A stretch of 64,000 bases of DNA from the NCBI GenBank assembly GCA_013365325.1, contig JABVXV010000179.1, positions 1 to 64,000 on the forward strand. The letters are read 5' to 3'. The stretch comes from Dipetalonema caudispina (lineage: Eukaryota > Nematoda > Chromadorea > Rhabditida > Onchocercidae). The notes under the pieces were generated by a model. That model was not told the origin of the DNA and searched no databases. It saw only the letters and a program-made list of their open reading frames with translations. Positions 24,470-36,312 of the stretch are shown in pieces. How positions within the stretch are numbered: position 1 is the stretch's first letter; the number at the start of each line of letters is the position of its first letter. The translations under genes and the position numbers were made by a program.

Positions 24470-25217
24470 TCTGCAACAACAGCGGAAATATTTGCGTTTG
24501 ATGCATTTCCTACTTACATCTCTTTGCTTGCTTGAGAGTGCTGTGATATTTGCACGGACACATTTGAGAATCGAACCCCAAATAATATCTCTTCCCTTTT
24601 CAGATGCCACCTTCCACTAACCCGTCTTCTAGGAGATGTTTTGAGAGTGGGCAGATGAATTCATGTTAGCTGATGAAGAACTGAAGTGCATTGAAGAGAT
24701 GAAAAGGAGAATGAGTGACATCTGAGTGGCAGATATGTGTGTATGAGTATCGGTATGGGGAGCTTCTGTGGACATTTAGAACGATAAGTTTCCGAGGTCT
24801 GACAATATGAGGGAAATACTTACTATCTACGGTAATGATGTACACACTGTGACTACACCAGTACACGAGTGCCGCTTTTTAAAAGGTATAGGTATTTGTA
24901 TCGATGTGAAACGAAGTGTCACTTGTATTGTATATCAGTTTTAAATTTTGTCAACTTTATTCAACAATTAAGGCACTATGGTAATACGAAACAGAGATGT
25001 GCCATCAGACTGATTAGCGCAAATGATGACGAAAACGGTTACAGAAAGTGTAATATATAATCTCTGAAATTGCGAGTCTTGATTAGAAGAATTAAAATGG
25101 GCTACTGAATTTCGAAGAGATTACTAGAACTTGAAGAAACCCTCCCGGACTGATTCTTGGAAAAGGTTCCTTCATAAGTGCTATCAATTGTAAGCTGCTG
25201 GCGAATAAAGAAGTTAT
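24470..25217. other. Spacer between the Ig-protein gene and XPC
   Basis: About 750 bases. The part next to XPC (24470-24620) is open in the XPC frame but is separated from the start codon by a good acceptor, so it is probably outron or 5' leader. The remainder should hold the 3' end of the Ig-protein gene. No other exon seen. Confidence 0.45.
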
Positions 25218-27467
25218 TTAGTCGAAGCACAGGTTCAACGACTGTTCATTTTGTCCCTCACGGTTCTTCACCACACACTTGTACCTGTAACATGAACAAC
25301 ACTGTTTTATTTATTTAGCTTGTTCGATCAACAAATAACATCAGGCTATTACTGTTTGCTAACCCATTTACTTAGTTCAGTAATGGTCATTACTCAGAAT
25401 TTTATTACTTGCCAAAATTTCTATCGATGATTGTGCTTATGGGCCAGTAAGTCATCCAATTAATTCTCAAAATCATCATGGAACTTGAGGTGATGGCCTG
25501 AAAATGGCTCACTTGGCCTGGTCTTCTTTTACGGGACCGTGTATTTCCAGTAAGAACTGAAAACCTTCTTTATCTTTATCGTCTTTTTTCGTCACCGTTT
25601 TTATTCGATCCGTCACTTTCAGTGGCTTATCATCCTAGAGAAATGAACCAATAGATTAGGATTAATGGTCAGATTCACATTCATAAATGACTTTCTTACA
25701 CAGTGAGTAATTTATTACTCACTGTGTAAGAAAGTCATTTATGAATTTTTTTTTTTCTTATATAGTGAGTAATTTTTTTATAAATGACTTTCTTATATGG
25801 TGGGTATTTATTATGATAGTGAGTAATTTATTAACAGACTCGCAAATTTAAAAATAGTCACTCTTTGTTTGAGGATAAATTGAAGACTCTAATTTTAGAG
25901 TGAAAAAAGCAGTATATACGAACTAGTACATTTTTATGGCCACTGGAGGCAAAGGAACCATGAGATACACGATATTCCCTCCCATTTAACTCCTTGATTT
26001 TCGACACTGTTTTTTCTTTGATGAGTGTGAAAGCTCAAATAAGCTTGAACTTTCGTCATTGACCATTGGTCTTAAGCTGCCGTATTTTTTGAGGATGGTT
26101 TGAGATGCAGTACCTTGAACCACTCAGCTGTCATTTCGAGATGTGATTTCGCTCGAACCTTAATCACAATAATATTACCACCATCACGTTGTACTATATG
26201 GGGCTTATCGTGAAATTCTGGTGCATCTGAAAAGAAAAATAGTTCTATAGTAATTACTTTCATTATAAATTCTAAGTAAGCTGTTGATAGTTCCGCCGAG
26301 CAGTAATTTAAATAATTTAAACTCGTCAGAGTACAGTAAAATCTGCTTACTCTTCCTACCAGCAGTGCACTTTAATCAATATGTTGTTACATATAACATA
26401 TTATCATTCCATTATCAAATTACAGCTGTTTTCTTCATTGGACATATGAGCGGAAAATTGAGATTTAATCATATAAAACCTGCTACAGTAGTAACAATGG
26501 AGTCTTGCCTGGGTCAACTTATTATCCCAAAAATACTAATTTGACAACTACTTTTTCTGAATAAATGGCTTACTTAACTCCTGACGATAAGATACAAATT
26601 TAAAATCTTACACAAACAATCTTCTTATTTAAGATAAAAAAGACATAATTAAGGATCAGGTAAGCAGTACTTACTTCCAGCCTTCACAGTAAATGTAGCA
26701 CTATTTTCGCCATCGTTACTGCAGAATTTCACCTTATATGAGCCCGCGAGTTCCTTGTCGAAATTCTTGATAAAAAAAAAAAAAAATAAATGAATGAGAA
26801 TATTTCAAATGGACAAACAAATAACTGGATACTGCAGCTCCCGAAAAGTCATCGGATATTTCATCGACCGATTTGCATTACTTTTGAACATTATAGTAAT
26901 GCAAGTACGGACTAGCACGCAAGCATTATTATAATGACAATATTCTGCAGCTGAAGGGGCCTCATAACTAGTCATCCAAAAGATAAGATCTAAGGATACT
27001 TAAATGGAAGCCGATGTAGTGATTAATGTTGATCAAAGATGCTGCTGCAATAGTGAAGTTAGTTATAGTTAATAACCGTTGCGTGATGTCTAAGTGCCAC
27101 TATCCTTATTCCAAGCGTGGAACCAAACAAACGACTTGTTTACCTTAATTTCACATCTTAACAAAGTTCTCTTGCCACCTTCGTCGTGCTGTGAAAAAAC
27201 ATACGTTTCGGTTGGCTCAATTTCTCTCTCACCCAAGAACCACTTCGTCTTCTCCGGTAAAATACCTACAAGAAAGCAAAGGAATGAAGAAAATAAGATA
27301 TTCAATCTAAAAAAACGAACAGACAAATGGCACCAACCGGATACAATCACTTCTAAACAGACAGTATTAGTTTTGGTGTTTTGCACAATTCTCGGTTCCC
27401 CATGTATTACTGGTGGCGTCATTCCGGTGCAACCTGCAAATATTCCACCATTGATTTCGGACATCAT
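25218..27467 (-). CDS. Two-domain immunoglobulin I-set protein, muscle type (DIM-1-like)
   Basis: Six exons, high to low: 27338-27467, 27144-27265, 26675-26765, 26114-26226, 25513-25634, 25218-25284, all phases consistent; 214 residues. Two Ig-like domains: first TPPVIHGEPRIVQN, EKTKWFLGEREIEP, AGSYKVKFCSNDGENSATF; second APEFHDKPHIVQRDGGN, MTAEWFKDDKPLKV, AKYKCVVKNREGQNEQSLNL. Each has the C-strand tryptophan and the F-strand Y. The first lacks the F-strand cysteine of YxC and the second lacks the B-strand cysteine, so neither can form the usual disulfide. There is no signal peptide, which fits an intracellular, sarcomere-type Ig protein. The repeat style resembles nematode DIM-1/UNC-22 Ig domains; the exact orthologue is inferred. 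A second possible start (ATG at 27422) follows a TTTGCAG acceptor. DIM-1 is longer, so upstream exons may be missing. Confidence 0.78.
25680..25745. repeat. Near-perfect 32-base inverted repeat in an Ig-gene intron
   Basis: Left arm 25680-25711 and right arm 25714-25745 are exact reverse complements with a 2-base spacer. Degenerate copies of arm fragments (CTTATATAGTGAGTAAT near 25757; ATAAATGACTTTCTTATATG near 25780) follow. Transcribed as intron RNA it would form a 32-base-pair hairpin. Confidence 0.95.
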
Positions 27468-29694
27468 TTTATTTCGTCATCAATAAAAGGGAATGAAATG
27501 TAATGAATGACAGATAATGAACAGAGAGGAGAGAGACATCTTTCCTGGAAGGGCTGAGAACTCAAACAATGAAGGCTGTTGATACTTCTGAAGCAGTAGG
27601 CGTACTCTCATCAGTGCTAATAATATTCAGCAGCAGGTTTTTTTCTTCGATGAGGAAAAATAACAGCTGACGATAGTTACTCCTACAAATACCGCCTCTC
27701 TTAGAAACACATCTTCCTTCTTATTCAACAATGTAGTCCACACTCAAACCGAAGCCACAACCGCATCTATGTTCCACACACTCCTAATCAAAACCATATC
27801 TCTGTCCGTAACCACATTCATCCTTATACCCGATCGAACCCATGTCGCGTCTTTTGCCTGAATTCACATTCATACATTAGGATGATTACCTTATTCATAG
27901 GTTTGTCACAAATGAGCTTAAACTCAGAAATTTAACTGATCCAAACACTTCAATCTAAATGTTTGTGTTTGACGTAGAACTAAAACTGGCTTATTATCTA
28001 TCATTTATTAGGTTCTTTCTAACTTGACCAACTGGCGGGAAATCTAAACGACTCTCCCTTCGTTGCTCTTGTCATTAGTGAATTTTACTCATTCATTTAT
28101 TTGTAGAGAAAAGATTGGTTGAATCGGAAGCTATAGAAAAAACAAAATAGGCAATGCAGAAGAATTATGCCACACCTGGAAATTATTCTGTTGTTCGTCG
28201 TAAGAAATGATATTATCCGAAAACGTAAAGACCTTCAGAATGACTTCAACGAGTGAAGTTTAAGTCTAGATCTAGATTGTCTTCGATCTGCACAGTAAGA
28301 TAAGCGAACGACACAGGAAATGGTTACTCTGTCCCTTTACTTTCTCACTAAGTAAAAGTGATTGTTGAAACTATAAAAAAACAATCCGAATATTTGTTAG
28401 CAATACTACCGAATTTCAATCGCTAAAGCATAAGTTGTGAAGCGTAAAGTATAAACCGTTCAGACATCGGATCTAAAGTATCCGTGCTTAATGCTTTGAA
28501 GTCAGAAGTGATGCCTCTTAAGTCATCTTAAAATATACTTCTATGTAGCCATACTTATTCATACTATCATATACACTAATCAGAATAGTACAAGCCAATT
28601 AATTATCTTCCTTATAATTTTTGTCGTTAAGCTCTCATCGCACTGTCTACCGAACTTTTCCCTTTTCTCAGACCATTATTGGAGAGTTATAATGCACGGG
28701 TCATTGAAACCCATGCGATGTCTACCAAAGGGGAATTACCTTCAAATCCATCCACACTTCTCAAACATATTGATCCGAAGATACCGTTTGAAGAGATGGG
28801 AGTATACCTAACATATATATATATATAAACATACATACATGTACTTCTTGTATGAACTTTATAACAAGAACTTAATGGATGAGCAGTAGATGACAAGTAC
28901 ACTGGCTTCTTTGCTTTGCTATCTAGAACCACCAGCCAGGCATGTGGGAAGAAGGCGAAATGAGCTGGGCTCTCTTTTGCTCTATAGGGAACAGCTGCGG
29001 TAGTCAACGTTTTCATTTCTTGCTACCACGAAATGGAAAACTTTCAAACAGCATTTCTTTTTCAAATTGAGGATAGATTAACAAATCAGTTAGACAGATA
29101 AACAGACCAAGCGAACAAAGATGAAAAGACTTGGACTATATTTGTGGTGAAGACTGAAGAGAAAGTGTAAGTGTTCTTAAATTTTCCGACTAATCATACA
29201 ACAAGCAGAAACACTACTCGTCTCATACATGAAGCTGCTATCGTATGTAGTGTGTAGAAGGGACATCTCAAGATGTTACCACAATTAATTGCTCATTCCA
29301 CTCGGAAGAGGTATCAATCCAATCCCTATTTCATGTCGCCACAGATCGATTCCATATTCGATGATATCACAAGTCTCCTTATGATCTTCTACATTTACAT
29401 TCTGTAATTGAAATAACTTTACGAATAGTTAGTTTCGGTTCAACGGGAGTTAGCTGAAAGAGGAAAATTTTTTGATTTTCTGAAACGTACTAATACAAGG
29501 TAGTATCATGAGTCACAATTTAACAATGCCAACAGATTGTACTCTTCTAAAAGATGCGCCCGAATACATTATTTCATAAGTTTGAAATACTAATGTTTTA
29601 GCATTTTTTTACCGAATCATCCTTCATTTCACGATTCGTAATGTAGTATTTGAAAACAACAGTATTGTGAATTTATTTGTCAAATCACCTAAAT
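27468..29694. other. Intergenic region between ARV1 and the Ig-protein gene
   Basis: About 2.2 kb. A C-rich patch at 27660-27860 may be promoter sequence for the Ig-protein gene. A (TA)n run lies near 28807-28826. An open minus-strand frame at 28690-29016 could be an upstream exon of the Ig gene but has no recognisable motif. Otherwise nothing supported. Confidence 0.45.
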
Positions 29695-31393
29695 TCATAT
29701 GAAACAGAAAAAGTCCATCAACAGGCCAATGGAACGTGAAATAATAGTAGCCATTACAACGACAAGGATACTTCTAGTCAGTGTCACATTGCATAATGCT
29801 GAAAATGAGTAAGTTTAACATTCATTGAAAAGATACATTTCTCAGTATTCAACCAGAGTTATGACCGATAAGCATGATGAAATAAATGATCAAGTACCTC
29901 GTTGTGTTTGCACATGAGATATGAATATGAACAGTTCGGTGAGTACTCTGTACGACCATAGGAAATGTAAATGCCATATAACTGAGAGAACAGCAAATAC
30001 GTTTCCTGAGACAACACATGAAATATTAACTCATTTTGTTTCCGACACAACCAGACGTCTATGTTCGTCTCTATACATCGTCGTGTTGTCTTTATATTTC
30101 TTTAATTAGAAACAACCTAACTATTGGATGCATTGTTCATCGCCACAAAATACACGTGAAATGTCCCTAATGTTACCCAGTTACTGTGACAGAGACATTT
30201 AGTCATAAAGAAATCCAACCCAACTGTGATGTAACAAACCATAGGATCCAACGCAAAATGTCTGCAACGTTTTGTTGACGGAAAGTCTAGTAGAAATGTG
30301 AGGCGACATTAATATCAACACAAGCATGAATGAAGCCATTTCCAGCAAACTTTGCAATAAACATTCATAAAACTTCCATTCCAAATCATAAGCATTTTCG
30401 TTACCAGATATTATCCGTCGCCTTATCCACTTGCTGTAGGCATTGCATAGCATAAAAATAACGCACAGCTTGTGAGAGTACTGCAAGCAAAGATACGTAA
30501 TGATAGCATAAGACGGACTTGTCCATTGTCTTACTATTTCGATAGAATCTGTAAGTTACCGCACTCCTATCAATGGATGAGTAGTCTATGTCATAATACG
30601 TGCATTGAAAGGTAGCATTCTTTTTGTAGGGGAGAAACTCTGAATAATTTCCGATATTAGTAATGGAGGGTGGATGCAGCTTGCATTCTTGCATGTTAGC
30701 GCTCAGACCGACCGTATCTTGTAAATGAACAGGACATCAACGATCTAACAAAATTTTCTCTACTGCGACACAGTACAAGCAAGGCCGCTATGGCTACAAA
30801 CGAAGTATAAATTTTTAGCAGCAATCTAACGGATGACAATGAAGAAGTACAGCATCATTCATTCACTACTTGCATTCTGAAAAGTATAAAGGATACACGG
30901 TTGCTAGTATTCATTAGGAAGTGTCGATACGCTTCAATATATTGTAGCATGAGATCGATTATTACCAGAACAGTATCATATTCGATGTACGCATCCACAG
31001 CTTTGCCGCAGTTAGACTGAAATTGAATGGAAAGTCGAGACACGGATAACCATTAGAAATGCATAGCAAGCTTATCTCCAATATTGATACCATAAATTGA
31101 TGGCTTGAACAATTTCAACACCTCATTCATTTTGATATCAAAGCTAGTATCCAGCATATGTCGTTTAGTGAATGATAGAGCAACATACACATGGAGTAAG
31201 TCGAATGCCGTTGTCACTATATTTCAAGAAAAGACTTGATGACGGGTGACAACAATTGATGCAAATATACTCATCCTCAGCTTTTACCATTCTTTTTGTC
31301 TTCTCCATTTGTATCCTAAAACTTACACATGTCAGTCATTTAATCATCGTAAAATGTATCATAAAATTCCCTTACCTTGTACACAAGTTTCAT
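29695..31393 (-). CDS. ARV1-type sterol/lipid homeostasis membrane protein
   Basis: ER membrane protein needed for sterol distribution and GPI-anchor synthesis. Solid exons, high to low: 30897-31016, 30240-30480, 29898-30005, 29695-29798. Diagnostic blocks are NCGKAVDAYIEYDTVLVI and EAYRHFLMNT (the second half of the ARV1 homology domain), KLCVIFMLCNAYSKW, EWKFYECLLQSLLEMA, VGSYGNVFAVLSVIWHL and ALCNVTLTRSILVVVMATII. These occur in the same order and spacing as other ARV1 proteins, with several hydrophobic spans. Further N-terminal exons that keep phase are 31122-31216, 31288-31315 and 31376-31393 (ATG at 31393), giving 237 residues. However, the expected first zinc knuckle C-x2-C is not clear: in frame upstream of 31393 the sequence reads FHNCGIQLY, with phenylalanine where a cysteine is expected. 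The 5' end of this model is therefore provisional; the four 3' exons are reliable. Confidence 0.82.
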
Positions 31394-33108
31394 GTATAGT
31401 TGTATGCCACAGTTATGAAATGAATGAATGATAAGTTTAATGGGATGATGATATGATATTGTTGTGATAATTGAATTAATGAATGATATGGGAAGTATTT
31501 CATGTATTACTATTTAGAAGAGGAAAAGAAACTTTGTGAGTTGTTGTTGTTACTTGAAATTAAGGTTAAATTCTCGAAATATTGATAGAAAGAGAGGAGT
31601 ATTAATGAGTTTATGTGTTTGCTCATAATATAGTTTCAGTAATAGTAAGTCTTTTGATGAACTGTGATATTCACAATTGTAGCTGGAAGGGATAATGAAT
31701 TGTTATCTATGAGGAAATGGCAGAACATTGGCGGCATGTGTGGCAGAGCAGCGAAGTTCTGGGTAGGTTGTCTTTCTATGAATAAAAAATTAATTTCTTT
31801 CGTTCTTAGATCATTTTCTCTGAGGGATTACCTGATTCGGATTTGCCGCACTTCCAATTTGTGATTCTGGGAGTTAGTATTGATGTTTCATCTATAAGGT
31901 CTACAATGATCTCAATTCGATTCACATATAAATTGGCAGTGATTTCCATTTTATTATTTGTGCTGTCTAATTCATCTTCATAAAGTTCTTGTTAAAACTT
32001 AGTCTCCTACAGTTAATATACCACACATACCTATACAAACATATTTATGATTACTACGTATTTGGTGTCTGGCTTGTTCTCAATCTCTTTTCTGAGATCA
32101 TTTAAAAGCAAGTTGTTTTATAGTCAACGATAAAATTATAAAATTAATCTGTGTAGCTATGAGAATATCAGACCTAACTGGGCATATTCTCTGTCGTGAA
32201 TATCTGTTTAAATCGAAACAAAATTCACAAGTTGGGGTTGCACTAGTTATCATTCTGTGTCTACATGAAATAATCCTCGATGGTGTTTCTTGTCAAAGAA
32301 ACAGTGTAGCAGTGTGTAGCTCCAGCTTACTCCGTCGGTTTCTATTACTTTTGCTGAAAAGGGAAAAAAAGAAGGCCGTGAATATTTTGTTTTATGGGGC
32401 AAACAAATATACCGAAGGAACGGTTGTTAAATGCTTCATGTTTGTACGCGATTTCCGCTTTGCAAAGAACGTTATTATCCACTTGAAACTTCCCAGCAAA
32501 ATCGCAAAAGAGAACAATATTAAAGCTTTTGATTTATTTTTCGAATGCAACTGTTTTCTTAATCTGAAACATACAGCTTAAATGGTTGAGTTTTTCTGCG
32601 CTTCGTCCTAGGTTTCGACTTAAATTGGTAAAAAAAAACTTAAAAACCATATTGATTCGGTATGCACTTGATTTGCTGTAAGGATTATACGCCCTTTCAA
32701 TGTAGGGAACTAGTGTACAGGAAAGCATTTTTTTCAGTCCTTAACTTCTAGATATGCAGAAATCCAAATGATTTAGGAGATCACAAAAATTCCTCCGTTA
32801 ATCCCCACAGATTAATATACGTTCTTATGGCGATATATTCTTTATCCTGAAACTAATAAATCCCAAAAATTTTCGGATTGTTAGGTGTTTAATCAGTTCC
32901 CGTGAACTTCAAACCCAAACAATTGTAGAATGATCGTTTTGCGAATCGGCACCTTCACCGGAAGATCTAGAATTATGATTTCAGAATCTGTGTTTGATAA
33001 GCGAGTATGATACTTTATAAAAGAATTTAACCATTTAGTTCAATAGAATGCACTTTCAAGACATGTAATTAGATGCACGTTATATACAAAATAAAACCAT
33101 TGATACAG
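31394..33108. other. Divergent intergenic region between ARV1 and METTL23-like genes
   Basis: About 1.7 kb between genes transcribed away from each other. It should hold both promoters and the missing first exon or exons of each gene. An open plus-strand frame at 32159-32580 (140 codons) and one at 31664-31864 have no motif and no supported splice connection to the METTL23 exons, so I did not call them. Confidence 0.45.
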
Positions 33109-36100
33109 GTGACTATATCTGTGCACATCATTACCTATTCGAAGGATGCGTGGTTCTTGAATTGGGCGCCGGTTGCACTGGAATACCAGGATTAGTTGCA
33201 GCGAAATGTGGAGCCAAATTGGTTATTTTTACAGATCATCCTGAAAGCGAAGAGGTGACATCTTTATAATGTATTTAAAGAGATTTGATTATTTGAATAT
33301 GGCAATCAGCAGTGCCTTATTTATGACATTCGCAGTTTATATTGCTTCAAAAATTGTCCAAAAATCGGAAAAGTAAGAGGCAGGCATTTTTCCTGGGTTA
33401 TGTATATGCGAAGCAATTTCGGTTTCTAACTTTGGAGAGAAGTTCATGTAAAATCGAATTCATAATTTTTGAATTTTGAATTCAGTCGTTTTTTGCATTA
33501 TTGCTTACATTAGTGGGAGAATTCTTTTTCCTTTATGCATTTAATATTCCAGGCCTTCAAAATTTTAAAACAAAACTGCATTGGGAATGATCTTGACGAG
33601 AGTACTTTCTTAATAAGGGTAAGCAATGTTATATAATAGAAATGAACTGAATAATTCTGTTGTTTGTCCTAAAAACATTAATCAGATTACCTTTTGTCAT
33701 CAGTCAAACTTTCTTGTTCATTTTCCTGTGACATTGGAGACGTCATATTTCCTTTGTCACTGCTAAAGCCTTACTGACCATACGAAATTAATCAGTGTCA
33801 AAACAATTTCTATCAAACTTTGATATCACAATAGTAAGATGATCAAATTTGATCATCTTGTTTGCTTTGAAGAAAAATCTTCTGCTAAAATTGGCTAGAT
33901 TATTACTGTAGATCGTATTTTCTATACTTTCTACTTCCATGATATTTTCGAGCAGATGGCTGTTTGTCATCGTTCTGTTCATATTCGCGATTCTTGTATA
34001 GATTGTATTCACTTATATGCCTGTAAAATATTTAATCTCATTTTCTAGGATTTAGACTGGAATGGATCAAACCTTAATCAGATTCTGAATGATGTGCTTG
34101 TGTTGCATTACATTTTAGCAGCAGATGTTTTCTACGATATTACAGTGTTTGGAGCGTTTATGCACACTGTTGCATCATTATTACAACAGTACCCTAAAGC
34201 GGCATGCATATTTGCTTATGAAGAGAGAAAGTATCGCTCTTACTTTTTTTTTGTTAATTTAGCTTTCAATTTTTGCATTTTTGAAAAATTTTTTTTCCTT
34301 TGTAATTCATTTTTTTTCAATAAAATTGCATAACACAAGGTTTTTTACTTTGATATGATTTTAAATCTATTTTGAGAGGACTGATCCAAGTCTTCTTTGC
34401 TTTTAAAATTGTCTCATTACTCTTGAAGCACAGTGTCGTCGCTAATCAGTGATTTCCTTTAAAAAATTGTTCATTTGAAAAGGCGATCAGCAATTGATGA
34501 TGTCATCAGAATTATGATTGAAGTTCGTTGACTCCGCTATTATTGGAGCGAATGCTTCACAGATGTTCTCTAGCTGCAACCTATTGTTTGTCTCTGGTCT
34601 TCTCACTTAATTAAAATATAACCCATCTTTCTGATACTATAAGATCATGCGTACGCGTTCATCTTCGACCTTCCATTCGATCAGCATGATCTTCCCATCT
34701 CATTTTACTCAGTTGCGAAACCTTCAGATTATCGTAAAAATACTTGAAAGTCATGGTGTACTCCGACAAAGCCACCTCTTCTACCTTTCCCATTAGGTTT
34801 TAAGGTAAACTCTGGCATTTTTGGTTTGATGTAATTTATGGCCAATCGAAAGTAAAAGTGATGACTTTGAAATTTTCTTTCTAAGCTTTGTTGTTTATTC
34901 TCAATGAATTTCCTCTAACTTCCCGTAATATTATTTGATTAAATCGTTTAGCATCATTTTTTATTCACCTGTTTCTTTCCTTTCTTTGGACATTATTTCC
35001 AACTATAGATTGAAAAGCTTTGATAATAAAAGGTGGTCGCCTTTTTTCGCTTTTTCTCTGTTAGATTTCTGTATCGGAGAGACAATAGTTGAGCATTAAC
35101 TTTTACTGAAAACCAGAGACATCATTCGTGTCGCAAGTGTAAAGAATGAAACAATCGTTAATCATTCGATCTTTCATTCAATGAAGCTCTTTATCTCACT
35201 TCATTAGGCAAGATGCATTCTTTTATTAAGGCTTGTTATGATAGAGAAAAATTTTATGCAGAAGAAGAAATGTGCGCTTCCATGCATGCCTGACTATTCA
35301 CTTTCTCAGCGGCTTCACTGTTATACAATAAAATTCCCTCCGGCATTCTTCAAGTCTCTGTGATCTTCGCAAACTTATTGGGATATTTTGTTGCCTTTAG
35401 GAGGAGGGAAAAATGTATGATCTATGATTTAGTTTGAAGTTTCTCCATTGACTACATTAGACTGAACGAATTCATTGTTGTAATTTCTCCACAATACGAG
35501 TACATTCTTATTTGGCTCTTATTATTCAGTATTTATCATCAAATCTCATTACTTCTATTTCTTGCTGATGTAAATTCTTGCATGTACAAAGCAGTGCTCA
35601 TCTCCAATGTAGTGCAGAAGCATTTCGTTGAGAGGAAGATAGATTCAATTTCACCTTTCTTATATGGACTGCTGTGTGAAGTTGCAATCTTGGATGCCGC
35701 TCAATTTTCCTGTGATGACGGTCATGAAAGTTGTTCTGTCATGAATGAGTTTTTCAAGATTGTTGTAGAAATTTGGATAGTTATTTTCACTGACCCTTTT
35801 TGACACACAAATCGGAATAGTTTGAAGTCTCAATTCTGGAACTAATAACACTGATTTTTTTAAATCATGTCTCTCAAATATTAGTAATAATGAAAGTCGC
35901 GCTTCTTCCAATTTTTGTAAAGTTGCAGTACTTTCTGAGAAGGGGAAGAAGAGGAAGAGAATCAACTTTAAGAGAATCGCTTACTTAGTAGATGAAATAT
36001 TTGCTTATTATGCGATTGATTTTCTTTGATAAACATTGGTAGATGGAAGATATAGCTGTCTGAATTTGTAAATCATTTTTTGATTAAGGATAGACTTCAA

Positions 36101-36312
36101 CTGTCATCCATAAAACATGTTGTCGTAAAGTTGATAAAGTTGATACTGTACTTCTCTTTCTTGCTACTGTCAAGTGTTTTTTCAGTAGTAATTGGTCGAT
36201 CGAGGATTTGCTTCTGCTGAACGAGTTATGCTGTAGACGTGTGCGCATCATTGATACCGATCTTCATACAATTCACATTGGGATTATTTCCAGTAAGACA
36301 GGTAAAATTTGA
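33109..36312 (+). CDS. METTL23-like lysine methyltransferase (5' incomplete)
   Basis: SAM-dependent seven-beta-strand methyltransferase of the METTL21/METTL23 group. Four exons: 33109-33254, 33553-33618, 34049-34230, 36186-36312, joined in phases 0, 0, 2; at least 172 residues. Motif I of the SAM pocket is VVLELGAGCTGIPGLVAAKC. Then come VIFTDHPES (acidic end of strand 2), DLDWNG, and VLHYILAADVFYD, the D-V-F/Y-(D/E) catalytic-site motif of this family. The last exon ends IIDTDLHTIHIGIISSK, matching the METTL23 C-terminus. The first exon starts in the middle of a codon, and the conserved IWPS segment that should precede it was not found between 31.4 and 33.1 kb, so the gene is 5' incomplete here. 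Intron 3 is unusually long (1955 bases). Intron 2 contains a 24-base perfect palindrome. Confidence 0.85.
33836..33859. repeat. Perfect 24-base palindrome
   Basis: The sequence from AAGATGATCAAA to TTTGATCATCTT reads identically on both strands with no spacer. It lies in intron 2 of the METTL23-like gene. Confidence 0.95.

Noticed and set aside
24568..24582. tRNA T-arm-like string GGGGTTCGATTCTC on the minus strand
   Set aside because: The stem does not pair (TGGGG opposite CTCAA) and no matching acceptor stem, D-arm or anticodon arm is present.
28687..29016. 109-codon minus-strand open frame as a gene
   Set aside because: Includes a (TA)n-derived YIYIYV stretch and no motif; at most a possible upstream exon of the Ig-protein gene, unproven.
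30855..31043. Tetraspanin-like reading of the NCGKAV segment
   Set aside because: The following exons match ARV1 in order (AYRHFLMNT, KLCVIFMLCNAY, EWKFYECL), which explains the segment fully.
32159..32581. 140-codon plus-strand open frame
   Set aside because: No recognisable motif, biased composition, no in-phase splice link to the METTL23-like exons; plausible as chance in AT-rich DNA.
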